64,000 nt of DNA from Proteus myxofaciens ATCC 19692 (GTDB lineage: Bacteria; Pseudomonadota; Gammaproteobacteria; Enterobacterales; Enterobacteriaceae): positions 19,415 through 83,414 of the forward strand of contig NZ_LXEN01000097.1 in assembly GCF_001654855.1 (NCBI RefSeq), written 5' to 3'. The first letter of the stretch is position 1; every line of letters starts with the position of its first letter. The notes below the pieces were generated by a model. It had not been told where the DNA came from. It saw only the letters and a list, made by a program, of their open reading frames with translations, and did not search any database. Positions 7,748 to 16,471 of this stretch are shown here, piece after piece. A program made the translations under genes and the position numbers.

Positions 7748-8883
7748 TAGACGTTATCCCCACTAGTTTTGTAAGTCATAATGGGCTTTAAACGGGCAAT
7801 AACCTCTATCAACCCTAAATGAGTCATGCTCTCAATAACGGTTTCAATCGATTTATAAGATTGAGGTGCTTCTTCATAAATTAATTGTTTATTCGCACAA
7901 ATAACGCGACTACCTAATGCAGTGCGTGAAAGTTGAATAGGTGTAAATTTATGTGATAAGCGACCTTTACACTCTGTACGCATCCATTTTCGGCCTGCGC
8001 CATGGGGTAGTGAGTGTAAACTGAGATCAGAAACAAGGGGTTTAACAATATAACTATAGTCACCTCGAGAACCGGGAATAACAATAATATCATGATGAGC
8101 AGGTGTTGCGCCTTTACGATGTAACCAACCTTTTAGGCCATGTAATACACAACTTTCAACAAGGTTATGATTTACATCTGAGATAACAATACCTTTAGTC
8201 CGAATTTGGCCCATCATTCTTTCACCAATTAATTGACGATTGAGTTTGGCATAACGCAGAGCATCATTATGAGACTGTAAATAGATTTTTGCCTCATCAC
8301 TACCTTCACTTAAACCTTGATGACCAAATTGTTCAGTGTGATTGCGTAAAATAGATTGACCTAAACCACGAGATCCACTGTGAACTAATAGTAATAATTG
8401 CTTTTTATCAATTCCACTATTTATAAAAAGATCATCATTAATAACTTGATCGATTTGTTGGAATTCAGCGAAATGATTACCACCACCAATAGATCCTAAA
8501 GATTGTGCAAAAGGATGATTTTGCATCTCTGGTGATAAATGTTCAGTTAACCATTCTAATGGTGCAATATCACTTATTTCACTTAACTGTTTTTCCAATT
8601 TATCTAAGTTAAGTTTGTTGGTTTTAAATTCTGTTTGAAATAATGTCATTCCACAGCCAATATCATTACCCACTAAAGCAGGATAAAAGCGATTAACTGA
8701 AAAAAAGGCAGCGCCAATAGGATAGCCACGTCCAGGATGAAGATCGGGCATGCCTGCGACATAAGCCATATCAGGCAGTGTTGCTGTTGTTTCTAATTGT
8801 TGGATTGCTTTGCTTTCAATCCAAGTATTATCCGATGCGAGGTAATAAACTCGCTCAGATAAATAATGAACACATTTGTCCAT
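7747..8883 (-). CDS. rtcB: RNA ligase RtcB (PrfH-linked type)
   Basis: The ligase joins RNA 3'-phosphate or cyclic phosphate to 5'-OH using GTP and Mn. Visible signatures are M-P-D-L-H-P-G-R-G-Y, the metal-binding Cys in V-G-N-D-I-G-C-G-M, the His residues in G-G-G-N-H-F-A-E and V-H-S-G-S-R-G-L-G, and the guanylylated His in P-H-G-A-G-R-K-W. The ATG at 8883 (M-D-K-C) gives 378 residues and matches the usual N-terminus of the family (then L-A-S-D-N-T-W-I-E-S). Earlier in-frame starts at 8895 (ATG) and 8970 (TTG) would add unconserved residues. Its own ribosome site is weak (GGATTGG); a strong one upstream belongs to a 15-codon leader ORF. It pairs with prfH for ribosome repair. Confidence 0.9.
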   Translation of the reverse strand: MDKCVHYLSERVYYLASDNTWIESKAIQQLETTATLPDMAYVAGMPDLHPGRGYPIGAAFFSVNRFYPALVGNDIGCGMTLFQTEFKTNKLNLDKLEKQLSEISDIAPLEWLTEHLSPEMQNHPFAQSLGSIGGGNHFAEFQQIDQVINDDLFINSGIDKKQLLLLVHSGSRGLGQSILRNHTEQFGHQGLSEGSDEAKIYLQSHNDALRYAKLNRQLIGERMMGQIRTKGIVISDVNHNLVESCVLHGLKGWLHRKGATPAHHDIIVIPGSRGDYSYIVKPLVSDLSLHSLPHGAGRKWMRTECKGRLSHKFTPIQLSRTALGSRVICANKQLIYEEAPQSYKSIETVIESMTHLGLIEVIARLKPIMTYKTSGDNV

Positions 8884-8948
8884 ATACCAATCCATATATG
8901 TAAAGGATAAAAAATAAATTGATTGGCGGACAGAAAAGAAGGGAGAAA

Positions 8949-8996
8949 TTACTTCTGAGATTGTCCGCAAAGAGTATTCATATTTATCGTTGTCAT
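8949..8996 (-). CDS. 15-codon leader ORF ahead of rtcB
   Basis: An ATG at 8996 is preceded by AAGGAGGT at five bases' spacing, the best ribosome site in this neighbourhood. The ORF encodes M-T-T-I-N-M-N-T-L-C-G-Q-S-Q-K and stops 65 bases before the rtcB start. The codons for L-C-G-Q overlap GCGGACA, which can pair with TGTCCGC about 30 bases downstream, so translation of the ORF would open a hairpin in the rtcB leader. It could be a regulatory leader peptide or the remnant of a longer N-terminus. Confidence 0.45.
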   Translation of the reverse strand: MTTINMNTLCGQSQK

Positions 8997-9175
8997 GTGA
9001 TACCTCCTTGCGTTATGTAAAATAGAAATGAAATATTAAATTGCTTGTATAGTAGCCATTTTATTTTATTTTGGCAATTAGAAATGAAAATAATAATTTA
9101 AAATGATAATGAAAAAATATATTTAATAAATAAAATTATTGTATATTGATAATATTGCTTAAGGTAAAATATAAA

Positions 9176-9946
9176 TTAATAAATAAATTTTACTGAATGA
9201 ATTTTGCAGTAATCTTCATATTCTTTATTTAATTTTCTATCGGAAATAATAACATCAAATTGAGATAGCTCTCCCATATTAGCTGTAACAGTTTCATCAA
9301 AATAATGATATTTAGTCAGTAGAATTTTTCGGATAGATTTATCGATTGCCTTTTTCTTCATATAAAGATCATCGATATTATAACACGTTACACCAAAATC
9401 GAGATGAATACCTTCAGCACAAAGAAAGGCTTTTTTAGGATTAATATCATCAAGATAACAAGATTGTGTTGGGTTATAAAAAGAATCACTTTTAGGACGA
9501 TATTCACCACCACAAAGTAATGTAGTGGCATTTTTTTTCTGACTTAATGCAAGAAATACACGATGAGAATAACAAATTCCGGTGAAGTGAATATTATCAG
9601 GAATAAGTTCTATTAATGCGGGAATAAACTGACCATTATCGAAAAAAAGAACATCACCATCAGAAATCATGCCAGCGGCAAGGTTGGGAATGTGTAATTC
9701 TTGAGTCTGATCAGGGGTAATAATATTTGTTGTCGATAATCCGCAATGAGGTTGTGCAAGAGCAACAATATAACCACCTAATAATGACATAGGAAATGGA
9801 TTATCGCTATCAGAGCTAAGATCACGACGAATGGTCATTTCTGAAACTTCAAGGATCCTCGCGGCGTCTTTGAGATGGATGCGACCCGAGCGTTTAATAC
9901 ATTCACTGAGGCGGCGCAAACGTTCGTGCTGTTTGGTCTCTATCAC
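9176..9946 (-). CDS. DeoR-family regulator, probably of deoxyribose genes
   Basis: The 256-residue protein has the N-terminal DeoR HTH (R-I-H-L-K-D-A-A-R-I-L-E-V-S-E-M-T-I-R-R-D-L at about 18-39) and the C-terminal sugar-phosphate sensor domain with the F-F-D-N-G segment. Family members bind phosphorylated sugars and repress nearby catabolic genes. It lies 52 bases downstream of deoC on the same strand, with deoK divergent. It is therefore probably the local repressor answering deoxyribose-5-phosphate, like DeoQ of the Salmonella deoK region; that link is inferred. Confidence 0.75.
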   Translation of the reverse strand: MIETKQHERLRRLSECIKRSGRIHLKDAARILEVSEMTIRRDLSSDSDNPFPMSLLGGYIVALAQPHCGLSTTNIITPDQTQELHIPNLAAGMISDGDVLFFDNGQFIPALIELIPDNIHFTGICYSHRVFLALSQKKNATTLLCGGEYRPKSDSFYNPTQSCYLDDINPKKAFLCAEGIHLDFGVTCYNIDDLYMKKKAIDKSIRKILLTKYHYFDETVTANMGELSQFDVIISDRKLNKEYEDYCKIHSVKFIY

Positions 9947-9998
9947 CGGAAAATCCTTGTGTTATTTCATAGCATCACTTAAAAATAATGCTAACTAA

Positions 9999-10667
9999 TT
10001 AATAGTTTGATTCAGGGGCATTTGTATCTGTCGCAATGGCAACACTTGCGCTTGCACCAATACGTGTTGCACCCGCTTCTATCATTTTTAATGCTGTTTG
10101 TTTATCACGAACACCTCCTGATGCTTTAACGCCAATGTCATCACCGACAGTTTGACGCATTAAGGCAACGTGATGTTCAGTTGCACCCATTGTACTGTAT
10201 CCTGTTGATGTTTTCACAAAATCAACACGAATCTCACGACATATCTCACAAACCAAACGTACTTCTTCGTCTGTTAATAAGCAAGTTTCTAAGATAACTT
10301 TTAATGTGGTATTACCACAAGCCGCTTTCACTGCTTCAATATCTTGTTTTACGAAGTCTAAACGGCCACTTTTTAACATGCCAATATTAATAACCATATC
10401 AACTTCTTGTGCACCTTGGCGAATTGCTTCTGCTGCTTCAAAGGCTTTTGTTGCTGTTAAGCCAGCGCCAAATGGAAAATCGATAACACAACAGACTTTC
10501 ACATCGCTTCCTTTAAGACAAGTTCTTGCTAAAGGGATATAAGAAGTGTTAATACAAACAGAGAAAAACCCATGTTCTACCGCTTCAGCACACAATGTCT
10601 TAATTTGTGTCTCGGTTGTATCTGCTGCAAGTAGGGTGTGATCGATATAATTAGCTAATGGGCGCAT
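9999..10667 (-). CDS. deoC: Deoxyribose-phosphate aldolase
   Basis: The 222-residue enzyme cleaves 2-deoxyribose-5-phosphate to glyceraldehyde-3-phosphate and acetaldehyde. The Schiff-base Lys lies in F-V-K-T-S-T-G-Y, and the second active-site Lys in G-V-K-A-S-G-G-V-R. It is of the short type (about 220 residues, as in Bacillus) and not the 259-residue E. coli DeoC. It is divergent from the kinase gene with 173 bases between them, so kinase plus aldolase complete a deoxyribose pathway. Confidence 0.92.
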   Translation of the reverse strand: MRPLANYIDHTLLAADTTETQIKTLCAEAVEHGFFSVCINTSYIPLARTCLKGSDVKVCCVIDFPFGAGLTATKAFEAAEAIRQGAQEVDMVINIGMLKSGRLDFVKQDIEAVKAACGNTTLKVILETCLLTDEEVRLVCEICREIRVDFVKTSTGYSTMGATEHHVALMRQTVGDDIGVKASGGVRDKQTALKMIEAGATRIGASASVAIATDTNAPESNY

Positions 10668-10695
10668 AGTCTATTCCTTCAAATGATTGTTATTG

Positions 10696-10709
10696 CTAAC
10701 GTATGTTAG
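10696..10709. promoter_or_regulatory. Candidate repressor operator in the deoC-deoK intergenic region
   Basis: CTAACGTATGTTAG is a near-perfect palindrome just upstream of deoC, and a related AACATATTAG follows nearby. The position suits binding by the adjacent DeoR-type repressor. No published operator was compared. Confidence 0.35.
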
Positions 10710-10795
10710 TTTCGCAACATATTAGTCAGCTTATAACGAGATAACAATCACAAATGATATTTAAATAACATGATATTGTTATACATCTATCAAAA

Positions 10796-10811
10796 TGTAA
10801 CGATTTTCACA
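10796..10811. promoter_or_regulatory. Probable CRP site upstream of deoK
   Basis: TGTAACGATTTTCACA matches nine of ten conserved positions of the CRP consensus TGTGA-N6-TCACA. It lies 30 bases before the deoK start. Catabolite control of a sugar kinase is expected. Confidence 0.5.
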
Positions 10812-10840
10812 TTTAAACATTTATCTAAGAGTAAAACGCT

Positions 10841-11758
10841 ATGGATATCGCAGTGATCGGTTCAAATATGGTGGATTTGATAACCTATATAGAAAGAATG
10901 CCAAAAGAAGGTGAAACGCTTGAAGCGCCTGCTTTTAAGATAGGCTGTGGCGGTAAAGGGGCTAATCAAGCAGTAGCAGCAGCCAAATTAAACTCTAAAG
11001 TTATGATGATAACAAAAGTGGGTGATGATATTTTTGCTGATAACACCATCATGAACTTAGAGTCTTATGGCATAAATACACGTTATGTGGAAAAAGTACC
11101 AGGTACAACAAGTGGTGTTGCACCCATTTTTGTGACTTCTCAATCATCAAACAGCATTTTGATTGTAAAAGGCGCCAATCAACATCTTTCACCAGAAGAT
11201 ATTGATAGAGCTGCTGAAAGTTTGAAAAAGTGCAAAATAATAGTGCTACAACTAGAAATCCCCCTTGAAACGGTCTATCACGCTATTGAGTTTGGTAATA
11301 AGCATCATATTCCGGTGTTATTTAATCCTGCGCCGGCATCAAAAGCGCTTGATCTTAATATTGCATCGCGTTGTGATTTTTTTGTGCCTAATGAAACAGA
11401 GCTTGAAATACTCACTAATATGCCAATCACCACAATGGATGAAATCCGTGTTGCTGCACGTTCTTTATTAGCAAAAGGCTTTAAAAATATTATTGTGACA
11501 TTAGGTGAGAAAGGTGCATTGTGGATAAATAGTAATATGGAAAAATATATTCCAGCTATTGATGTTGATGCTATAGATACGAGTGGTGCAGGTGATGCCT
11601 TTATTGGCTGTTTCTCTCATTATTACGTTCATACTGGAAAAATTGAAGAGGCATTAAATAAAGCCGTTATATTTTCAGGACTTAGCGTGACAGGTAAAGG
11701 AACACAATCGTCTTATCCTAGTATTGAAGAATTTGGTTTATTTTTAAATAAAGCATAA
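10841..11758 (+). CDS. deoK: Deoxyribokinase (PfkB family)
   Basis: The 305-residue PfkB-family kinase has the G-C-G-G-K-G-A-N-Q-A-V-A-A-A-K motif near residue 37 and the C-terminal D-T-S-G-A-G-D-A-F-I-G active site with the catalytic Asp. From memory it resembles Salmonella DeoK more than E. coli RbsK, and being divergent from deoC supports deoxyribose as substrate. It phosphorylates the free sugar to deoxyribose-5-phosphate for DeoC. A CRP-like box lies upstream. Ribose remains a possible second substrate. No dedicated permease is adjacent. Confidence 0.8.
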   Translation: MDIAVIGSNMVDLITYIERMPKEGETLEAPAFKIGCGGKGANQAVAAAKLNSKVMMITKVGDDIFADNTIMNLESYGINTRYVEKVPGTTSGVAPIFVTSQSSNSILIVKGANQHLSPEDIDRAAESLKKCKIIVLQLEIPLETVYHAIEFGNKHHIPVLFNPAPASKALDLNIASRCDFFVPNETELEILTNMPITTMDEIRVAARSLLAKGFKNIIVTLGEKGALWINSNMEKYIPAIDVDAIDTSGAGDAFIGCFSHYYVHTGKIEEALNKAVIFSGLSVTGKGTQSSYPSIEEFGLFLNKA

Positions 11759-11778
11759 TGACGTCACTAAATCGTGGT

Positions 11779-11810
11779 ATTAATCCCCTCAATGAACAAT
11801 GGGGATTAAT
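11779..11810 (+). terminator. Terminator-like hairpin after deoK
   Basis: ATTAATCCCC and GGGGATTAAT form a 10-bp perfect stem with a 12-base loop, 20 bases after the deoK stop. The T-run is missing, so termination may be weak. Confidence 0.5.
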
Positions 11811-11870
11811 CTATCCCGTCATCGTTTTTATCTATTATCTATCTCACAAATAATCTTACTTTTAATATTG

Positions 11871-11886
11871 TGTGATTACATTCACA
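11871..11886. promoter_or_regulatory. Perfect CRP box upstream of murQ
   Basis: TGTGATTACATTCACA matches all ten conserved positions of the CRP consensus. It lies 78 bases before the murQ start, placing the MurNAc operon under cAMP-CRP control, as in E. coli. Confidence 0.8.
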
Positions 11887-11963
11887 GAATAACGATGAAC
11901 ATGATTGAAATAAAATTTCATAGAGTGTATCTATATATGAAATTTGTTTTCATTAAGGTCGTT

Positions 11964-12881
11964 ATGATGAATGAAGATGCATTGAACCAATGCCTTAAAA
12001 ATGAAAGTAACCACGAAACAGTACAATTTTCAGAGCTAACACCCTTAGAGCTAGTTACGTTAATTAATAATACTGATAAAACGGTTGCTAATGCGGTAGA
12101 AAAAGAGCTCCCAGCTATTGCCATTGTTGTCGATGCAGTGACTAAACGTCTTCAAAAAGGCGGTCGCATTTTTTATGTTGGTGCTGGAACCAGTGGGCGA
12201 TTAGCGGTATTGGATAGTGCAGAGTGTCCACCGACTTTTGGTGTTTCACCTTCCTTAGTACAAGCCATTATTGCGGGTGGTCACGATGCGATGTTAAAAG
12301 CGGTTGAAAATATTGAAGATAGCGAAAATGCTGCTGTTAAAGAACTTGAGCGTCGTCACGTAACTCAGCAGGATGTCATTATTGGTATCGCGGCTAGTGG
12401 TCGCACGCCTTTTACTGTTGCTGCCTTACAATATGGTAAAGAAATAAAGGCGTTAACGGTATCTATTACTACACGCGGTAAAGGTATGATGAGTGATATT
12501 GCAGATTTATCGATATCACCTAATGTTGGACCTGAAGTATTAACAGGTTCAACAAGAATGAAAAGTGGCACAGCCCAAAAAATGATTTTAGGGATGTTAA
12601 GCACAAGTGTGATGACTAAACTTGGCAAAGTGCATAAAAATTTAATGATTGATGTTATTGCCAGTAATGAGAAATTAAAAAGACGTGCAGAAGGTATCGT
12701 TAGTGAAGTATGTGCAATCTCGATTGAGAAAGCGAAAACACTTTTAGAAATGGTTAACTATCATCCTAGAAAAGCGATATTAATGTATGAATTACATTTG
12801 AGTGTAGAAAAAACAGAACAGATTATACAACAATATCCTTATTATTCATTACAACAACAACTTGCTCTATTTAACGACTAA
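11964..12881 (+). CDS. murQ: N-acetylmuramic acid 6-phosphate etherase
   Basis: MurQ removes the lactyl ether from MurNAc-6-phosphate to give GlcNAc-6-phosphate in the cytoplasm. The SIS domain shows F-Y-V-G-A-G-T-S-G-R-L, the conserved D-S-A-E-C-P-P-T-F-G, and G-I-A-A-S-G-R-T-P-F. Reading from an earlier TTG or ATG would add up to 55 unconserved residues through the CRP site. The ATG pair at 11964/11967 has AAGG upstream and gives about 305 residues, close to the usual 298. It is the first gene of an operon with murP, a regulator and a permease. Confidence 0.93.
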   Translation: MMNEDALNQCLKNESNHETVQFSELTPLELVTLINNTDKTVANAVEKELPAIAIVVDAVTKRLQKGGRIFYVGAGTSGRLAVLDSAECPPTFGVSPSLVQAIIAGGHDAMLKAVENIEDSENAAVKELERRHVTQQDVIIGIAASGRTPFTVAALQYGKEIKALTVSITTRGKGMMSDIADLSISPNVGPEVLTGSTRMKSGTAQKMILGMLSTSVMTKLGKVHKNLMIDVIASNEKLKRRAEGIVSEVCAISIEKAKTLLEMVNYHPRKAILMYELHLSVEKTEQIIQQYPYYSLQQQLALFND

Positions 12882-12971
12882 TAGAATGAATAGTAATAAT
12901 AAGATAAAGATTAGGAAATAAATATAAATAGCAATATGAGTAAATACATCTAAACGCTAGCAGGCACATTT

Positions 12972-14336
12972 ATGGCTAATAAAATAGAACACCTCGATAC
13001 GTTAGCAGTAGAAATAGAAAAACAAGCTGGTGGGTTTGATAATGTGGAAACATTAACACATTGTATGACTCGCATTCGATTGATTTTAAAAGATGGCTCG
13101 CTATTTAATGCAGAGGCTTTAAAGCAAGTTGAAGGCGTTAAAGGTGTTGTATTTAATGGTGAACAGCATCAAGTCATCGTGGGTATGGGAACAGCAGCAA
13201 AAGTTTATTCCATTATGAATAAACGCATGCAACAAGCATCGGGTAATAGTGAAGAAAAACCAGCGTCAACACCAGTGAAAAAAGGTTTTTCAATTCGCCG
13301 TATGCTAAATACATTAGCTGCGATTTTTGTACCCACGATTCCAGCATTAATTGGCTGTGGTTTGATAATGGGGCTAATTAATATTATTCGTCTTGTTGCA
13401 CCAGGATTAGTTGAACAATTTCCTGAGCTATTTAAATTATTTAAGCTTATAGGTAGCACAGTATTTGCTTATCTTTCCATTATGATAGGGATTAATACGG
13501 CGAAAGAGCTAGGCGCATCGACCTCAATTGGTGCAGTGATGGCGGGATTATTAGCTATGCCTGGACTTGCTGATATCACCTTATTTGGTGAAAAATTACA
13601 GCCTAATAGCGGTGGTATTTTTGCGGTATTAATGGTTGTTGTATTCTCATCAAAATTAGAATTATGGTTTCGTAGTATTGTTAAAGAGAGTTTAGACCTG
13701 ATATTGACACCATTTGTCACTATTTTAGTGTCTTCTCTTGTGGCAATTATGATATTCCAACCTATTGGCCATTATCTTAATCAATTATTAGCACAAGGTG
13801 TTTCTTTATCATTATTAAATCATGGTGGTGGCGCTGTTGTCACCGGTGCAGCATTAGGTGGTAGTTTCTTATTTTTATTATTAACTGGACTACATCAAGG
13901 TTTAATTCCTATTCATACTGAAATTTTAAATACTTTTGGATTAAACTATTTGTTCCCTATTTTAGCGATGGGCGGAATGGGACAAGTTGGCTCTTGTTTT
14001 TGGGTTTATTTACGAACCAAAAATGAACGTTTAAAGAAAACATTAATGGGAGCATTACCCGTCGGTATTTTCGGTGTCGGTGAACCGTTATTATTTGGTG
14101 TATCACTACCGTTAGGTAAACCTTTTATTGCAGGATGTATTGGTGGCGCAGCGGGTGGTGCATTAATGGCTTACTTCCAAGTCGGCATTATTATTCCTTT
14201 TGGTACAGCGGGATTATCTTTAATACCTCTAGTCGGTGATGGCCAAATTATTAAGTTTTTAATCGCCGTATTAGGTGCATGGGTTGTCGGTTTTATCGCC
14301 AGTATGTTAATTGGGTTTACCGATCCAGAAAAATAA
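12972..14336 (+). CDS. murP: PTS EIIBC component for N-acetylmuramic acid
   Basis: The 454-residue permease has an N-terminal EIIB domain with the phosphorylated Cys at residue 31 (T-H-C-M-T-R-I-R) and a C-terminal EIIC domain of about ten membrane segments with the G-V-G-E-P-L-L-F-G motif. There is no EIIA domain; MurP-type proteins use the glucose EIIA (Crr). It imports and phosphorylates MurNAc for MurQ, 90 bases upstream. The Glc/sucrose subfamily also takes other sugars, but the murQ linkage decides the assignment. Confidence 0.9.
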   Translation: MANKIEHLDTLAVEIEKQAGGFDNVETLTHCMTRIRLILKDGSLFNAEALKQVEGVKGVVFNGEQHQVIVGMGTAAKVYSIMNKRMQQASGNSEEKPASTPVKKGFSIRRMLNTLAAIFVPTIPALIGCGLIMGLINIIRLVAPGLVEQFPELFKLFKLIGSTVFAYLSIMIGINTAKELGASTSIGAVMAGLLAMPGLADITLFGEKLQPNSGGIFAVLMVVVFSSKLELWFRSIVKESLDLILTPFVTILVSSLVAIMIFQPIGHYLNQLLAQGVSLSLLNHGGGAVVTGAALGGSFLFLLLTGLHQGLIPIHTEILNTFGLNYLFPILAMGGMGQVGSCFWVYLRTKNERLKKTLMGALPVGIFGVGEPLLFGVSLPLGKPFIAGCIGGAAGGALMAYFQVGIIIPFGTAGLSLIPLVGDGQIIKFLIAVLGAWVVGFIASMLIGFTDPEK

Positions 14337-14372
14337 GCCAGAAATAAAAAACAGAAATAAAAGGATAACAGC

Positions 14373-15224
14373 ATGTCAACACTGACAAAAAAGCTTAAGC
14401 ACTTGCTGACACAAGGAAAAGGTACAGAGCAACGTATAGCCAATTATCTGCTTGAAAATAGTGAAAATATTGTCAGCATGAATGTTGCAGAACTTGCCAC
14501 TAAAGCTAATGTGAGCAGTGCATCTGTTATCCGCTTTTCTCGCCAAATGGGGTATAGCGGTTATCCTGAATTTAAAGTCGATTATCTTTTAGAAGAAAAA
14601 CAACAAAAAACCAGTGGTAATATTCTTTATGGAAATTTAGAAAAAACAGATACCACTAAGCAAATTATCTCAAAAACGGGTAACCTTTTTACCACGGCTA
14701 TTCAAGATTCTTTGGCATTATTAGATGCTGATGTTATTGATGCATTGGCGAAGAATATGGTGTCTGCAAAGCGTATTGTATTATTTGGAATTGGTGCATC
14801 AGCGGTCGTGGCAAGTGATATTTTCCATAAATTAATTCGAGTAAATAAAAACACATTATTTAGCCCAGATCTTCATGCTCAACTTGCCTATTCTGCTAAC
14901 TTATCTTCTGAAGATATGGCAATTGCTGTAACGGCAAGAGGTAATACCACAGATATTAACCGCATGCTTAAATCAGCTAAAAATGAAGGGTGTTTGACTG
15001 TTGCATTAACTCGCTTTGGTCAAGATGAAGCAACCCGATTAGCTGATTATACCTTACCGTATTTTTATGATGAACAACACTCTCAATTAGGTGTTATCAC
15101 GCCACAAGTCTTGCAAATGATAGCTTTTGATGTGCTGTTTTTTAAATATTTAACACAAGTCAGTGAATCAGCAGAAAATGCCTTATTAAAAGGCCGAGAA
15201 GCAGTGATGCAAGGAAATCAATAA
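14373..15224 (+). CDS. murR: RpiR/MurR-type regulator of MurNAc genes
   Basis: The 283-residue protein has an N-terminal RpiR HTH (V-A-E-L-A-T-K-A-N-V-S-S-A-S-V-I-R-F-S-R) and a C-terminal SIS domain (F-G-I-G-A-S-A-V-V-A-S-D). In E. coli MurR represses murQP and is relieved by MurNAc-6-phosphate, but it is divergent there; here it is the third gene of the operon, so it would repress itself. It overlaps the next gene by one base (TAATG). Confidence 0.8.
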   Translation: MSTLTKKLKHLLTQGKGTEQRIANYLLENSENIVSMNVAELATKANVSSASVIRFSRQMGYSGYPEFKVDYLLEEKQQKTSGNILYGNLEKTDTTKQIISKTGNLFTTAIQDSLALLDADVIDALAKNMVSAKRIVLFGIGASAVVASDIFHKLIRVNKNTLFSPDLHAQLAYSANLSSEDMAIAVTARGNTTDINRMLKSAKNEGCLTVALTRFGQDEATRLADYTLPYFYDEQHSQLGVITPQVLQMIAFDVLFFKYLTQVSESAENALLKGREAVMQGNQ

Positions 15225-16012
15225 TGTTATTTATCACCATATTAGCGGTGGGTGCAGTCATTGGTTTAATTATAAGTACAACAGGCGTCGGTGGTGGTGT
15301 TATTGTTTTACCTGTTTTGACGTATTTTTTTGGTATGAATGCGTTAATGGCTGTAGCAACGGCTAATTTATTATCTATGTTGATGAAAGTGACGTCCTCT
15401 TATATGCATTTTCGTCTTGGTAATATTCCTTTCAAAAGAGCCATGATAGTGTTAGGAATAATGCTACCAAGTACCTTTCTAGCAAGTCTTCTTGTTAACT
15501 ATTTAGGTTCTCTTGCTGAATATCAACAACAAGTTGAATGGGGAATTAATGCTTTGGTCGTGGGTGCCATTATTTTTTCTCTTTATCTTTTTGTACAACG
15601 AATGTTTTTCTCTTTACCTGCTGTTGAGACAAAAATAACAGAGCTAGCCCCTTTAAATATTAAAGCCTTATTATTACCTGCAATAGGTGCAGGTGTTGTT
15701 TTAGGTGCAACCGGCGTCGGTGGTGGTGTCGTTGTTTTACCTTTATTGCTTCGCTATGCCAACCTCTCTATTAAACAGGCTATTGGCACTTCTATTTTTA
15801 CCACAACTTTATTGTCAGGTTCTTCTGCATTAGCCTATATGCAAGATGGCCATACAGATATTCATTTAGCACTTTTATTATTTTTAGGATCTTTAATTTC
15901 GATTCCTTTATCTAAATGGTTATTAGTCAGAATGCCTGATCGTGTTTTTCAATATGCAACATTACTCTTAATTATTTGCAGTGCAGTGATGATGTTAATT
16001 AGACTATTTTAA
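15224..16012 (+). CDS. TSUP-family (TauE/SafE) membrane permease
   Basis: The 262-residue protein has about eight membrane segments arranged as two halves, each opening with a Gly-rich motif (T-T-G-V-G-G-G-V-I-V-L-P and A-T-G-V-G-G-G-V-V-V-L-P), the internal duplication typical of TSUP proteins. These export or import sulphite, organosulphur compounds or small organic anions. Translational coupling to murR (TAATG) places it in the MurNAc operon. D-lactate released by MurQ or another small acid would be a logical cargo; that is inference only. Confidence 0.8.
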   Translation: MLFITILAVGAVIGLIISTTGVGGGVIVLPVLTYFFGMNALMAVATANLLSMLMKVTSSYMHFRLGNIPFKRAMIVLGIMLPSTFLASLLVNYLGSLAEYQQQVEWGINALVVGAIIFSLYLFVQRMFFSLPAVETKITELAPLNIKALLLPAIGAGVVLGATGVGGGVVVLPLLLRYANLSIKQAIGTSIFTTTLLSGSSALAYMQDGHTDIHLALLLFLGSLISIPLSKWLLVRMPDRVFQYATLLLIICSAVMMLIRLF

Positions 16013-16264
16013 GCGTATGTTAGCCAATTTAATACCTTAACTTAATTGCTTATTTATCTCGTAAAATTGATACATGCCAGTTTTTTATGCTGATTTAAGA
16101 AAAATTTTTTCTTTTGAACAAAAGTGATCAAGATCTCGTTTTTAACGCCAATAAAAAATAAATATAAAAAAAGGTTGTTAAATGATGGAACTTATGGTTT
16201 TTTAAAGATAGAGAACTAGCAAACACAACATTAAATAATCACATAATAAATTGATAGGTAACCC

Positions 16265-16363
16265 ATGTTAATGACTACTCTACTACAAACTCTACGACTA
16301 ACAGCGCTTGCCGCGTCTGTCGCTGTCGTACGTGTGGTGGTGGTCGTCGGCAAAACGCCGTAA
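16265..16363 (+). CDS. ivbL: ilvBN leader peptide IvbL
   Basis: The 32-residue peptide ends A-V-V-R-V-V-V-V-V-G-K-T-P, closely matching the E. coli IvbL end (V-V-V-V-R-V-V-V-V-V-G-N-A-P). It is rich in Val and Leu codons, so starvation for either stalls the ribosome and lets the ilvB operon be transcribed. A GC-rich terminator follows 25 bases after the stop. An alternative start at 16271 would drop two residues. Confidence 0.92.
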   Translation: MLMTTLLQTLRLTALAASVAVVRVVVVVGKTP

Positions 16364-16388
16364 CGGGTCCGAATCAACACAGTTTCGC

Positions 16389-16424
16389 AACCCCGCCGGC
16401 GCACAAACCGGGCGGGGTTTTTTA
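16389..16424 (+). terminator. ilvB attenuator terminator
   Basis: AACCCCGCCGG pairs, with one bulge, with CCGGGCGGGGTT and is followed by a T-run. It lies between ivbL and ilvB and is far more GC-rich than its surroundings, as expected of an attenuator. An upstream antiterminator pairing through the Val codon region is expected but was not folded. Confidence 0.88.
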
Positions 16425-16471
16425 TTGCGACCTGCCCATAGAGTCCGGCCTAAAATGAAGGACATAGAATA

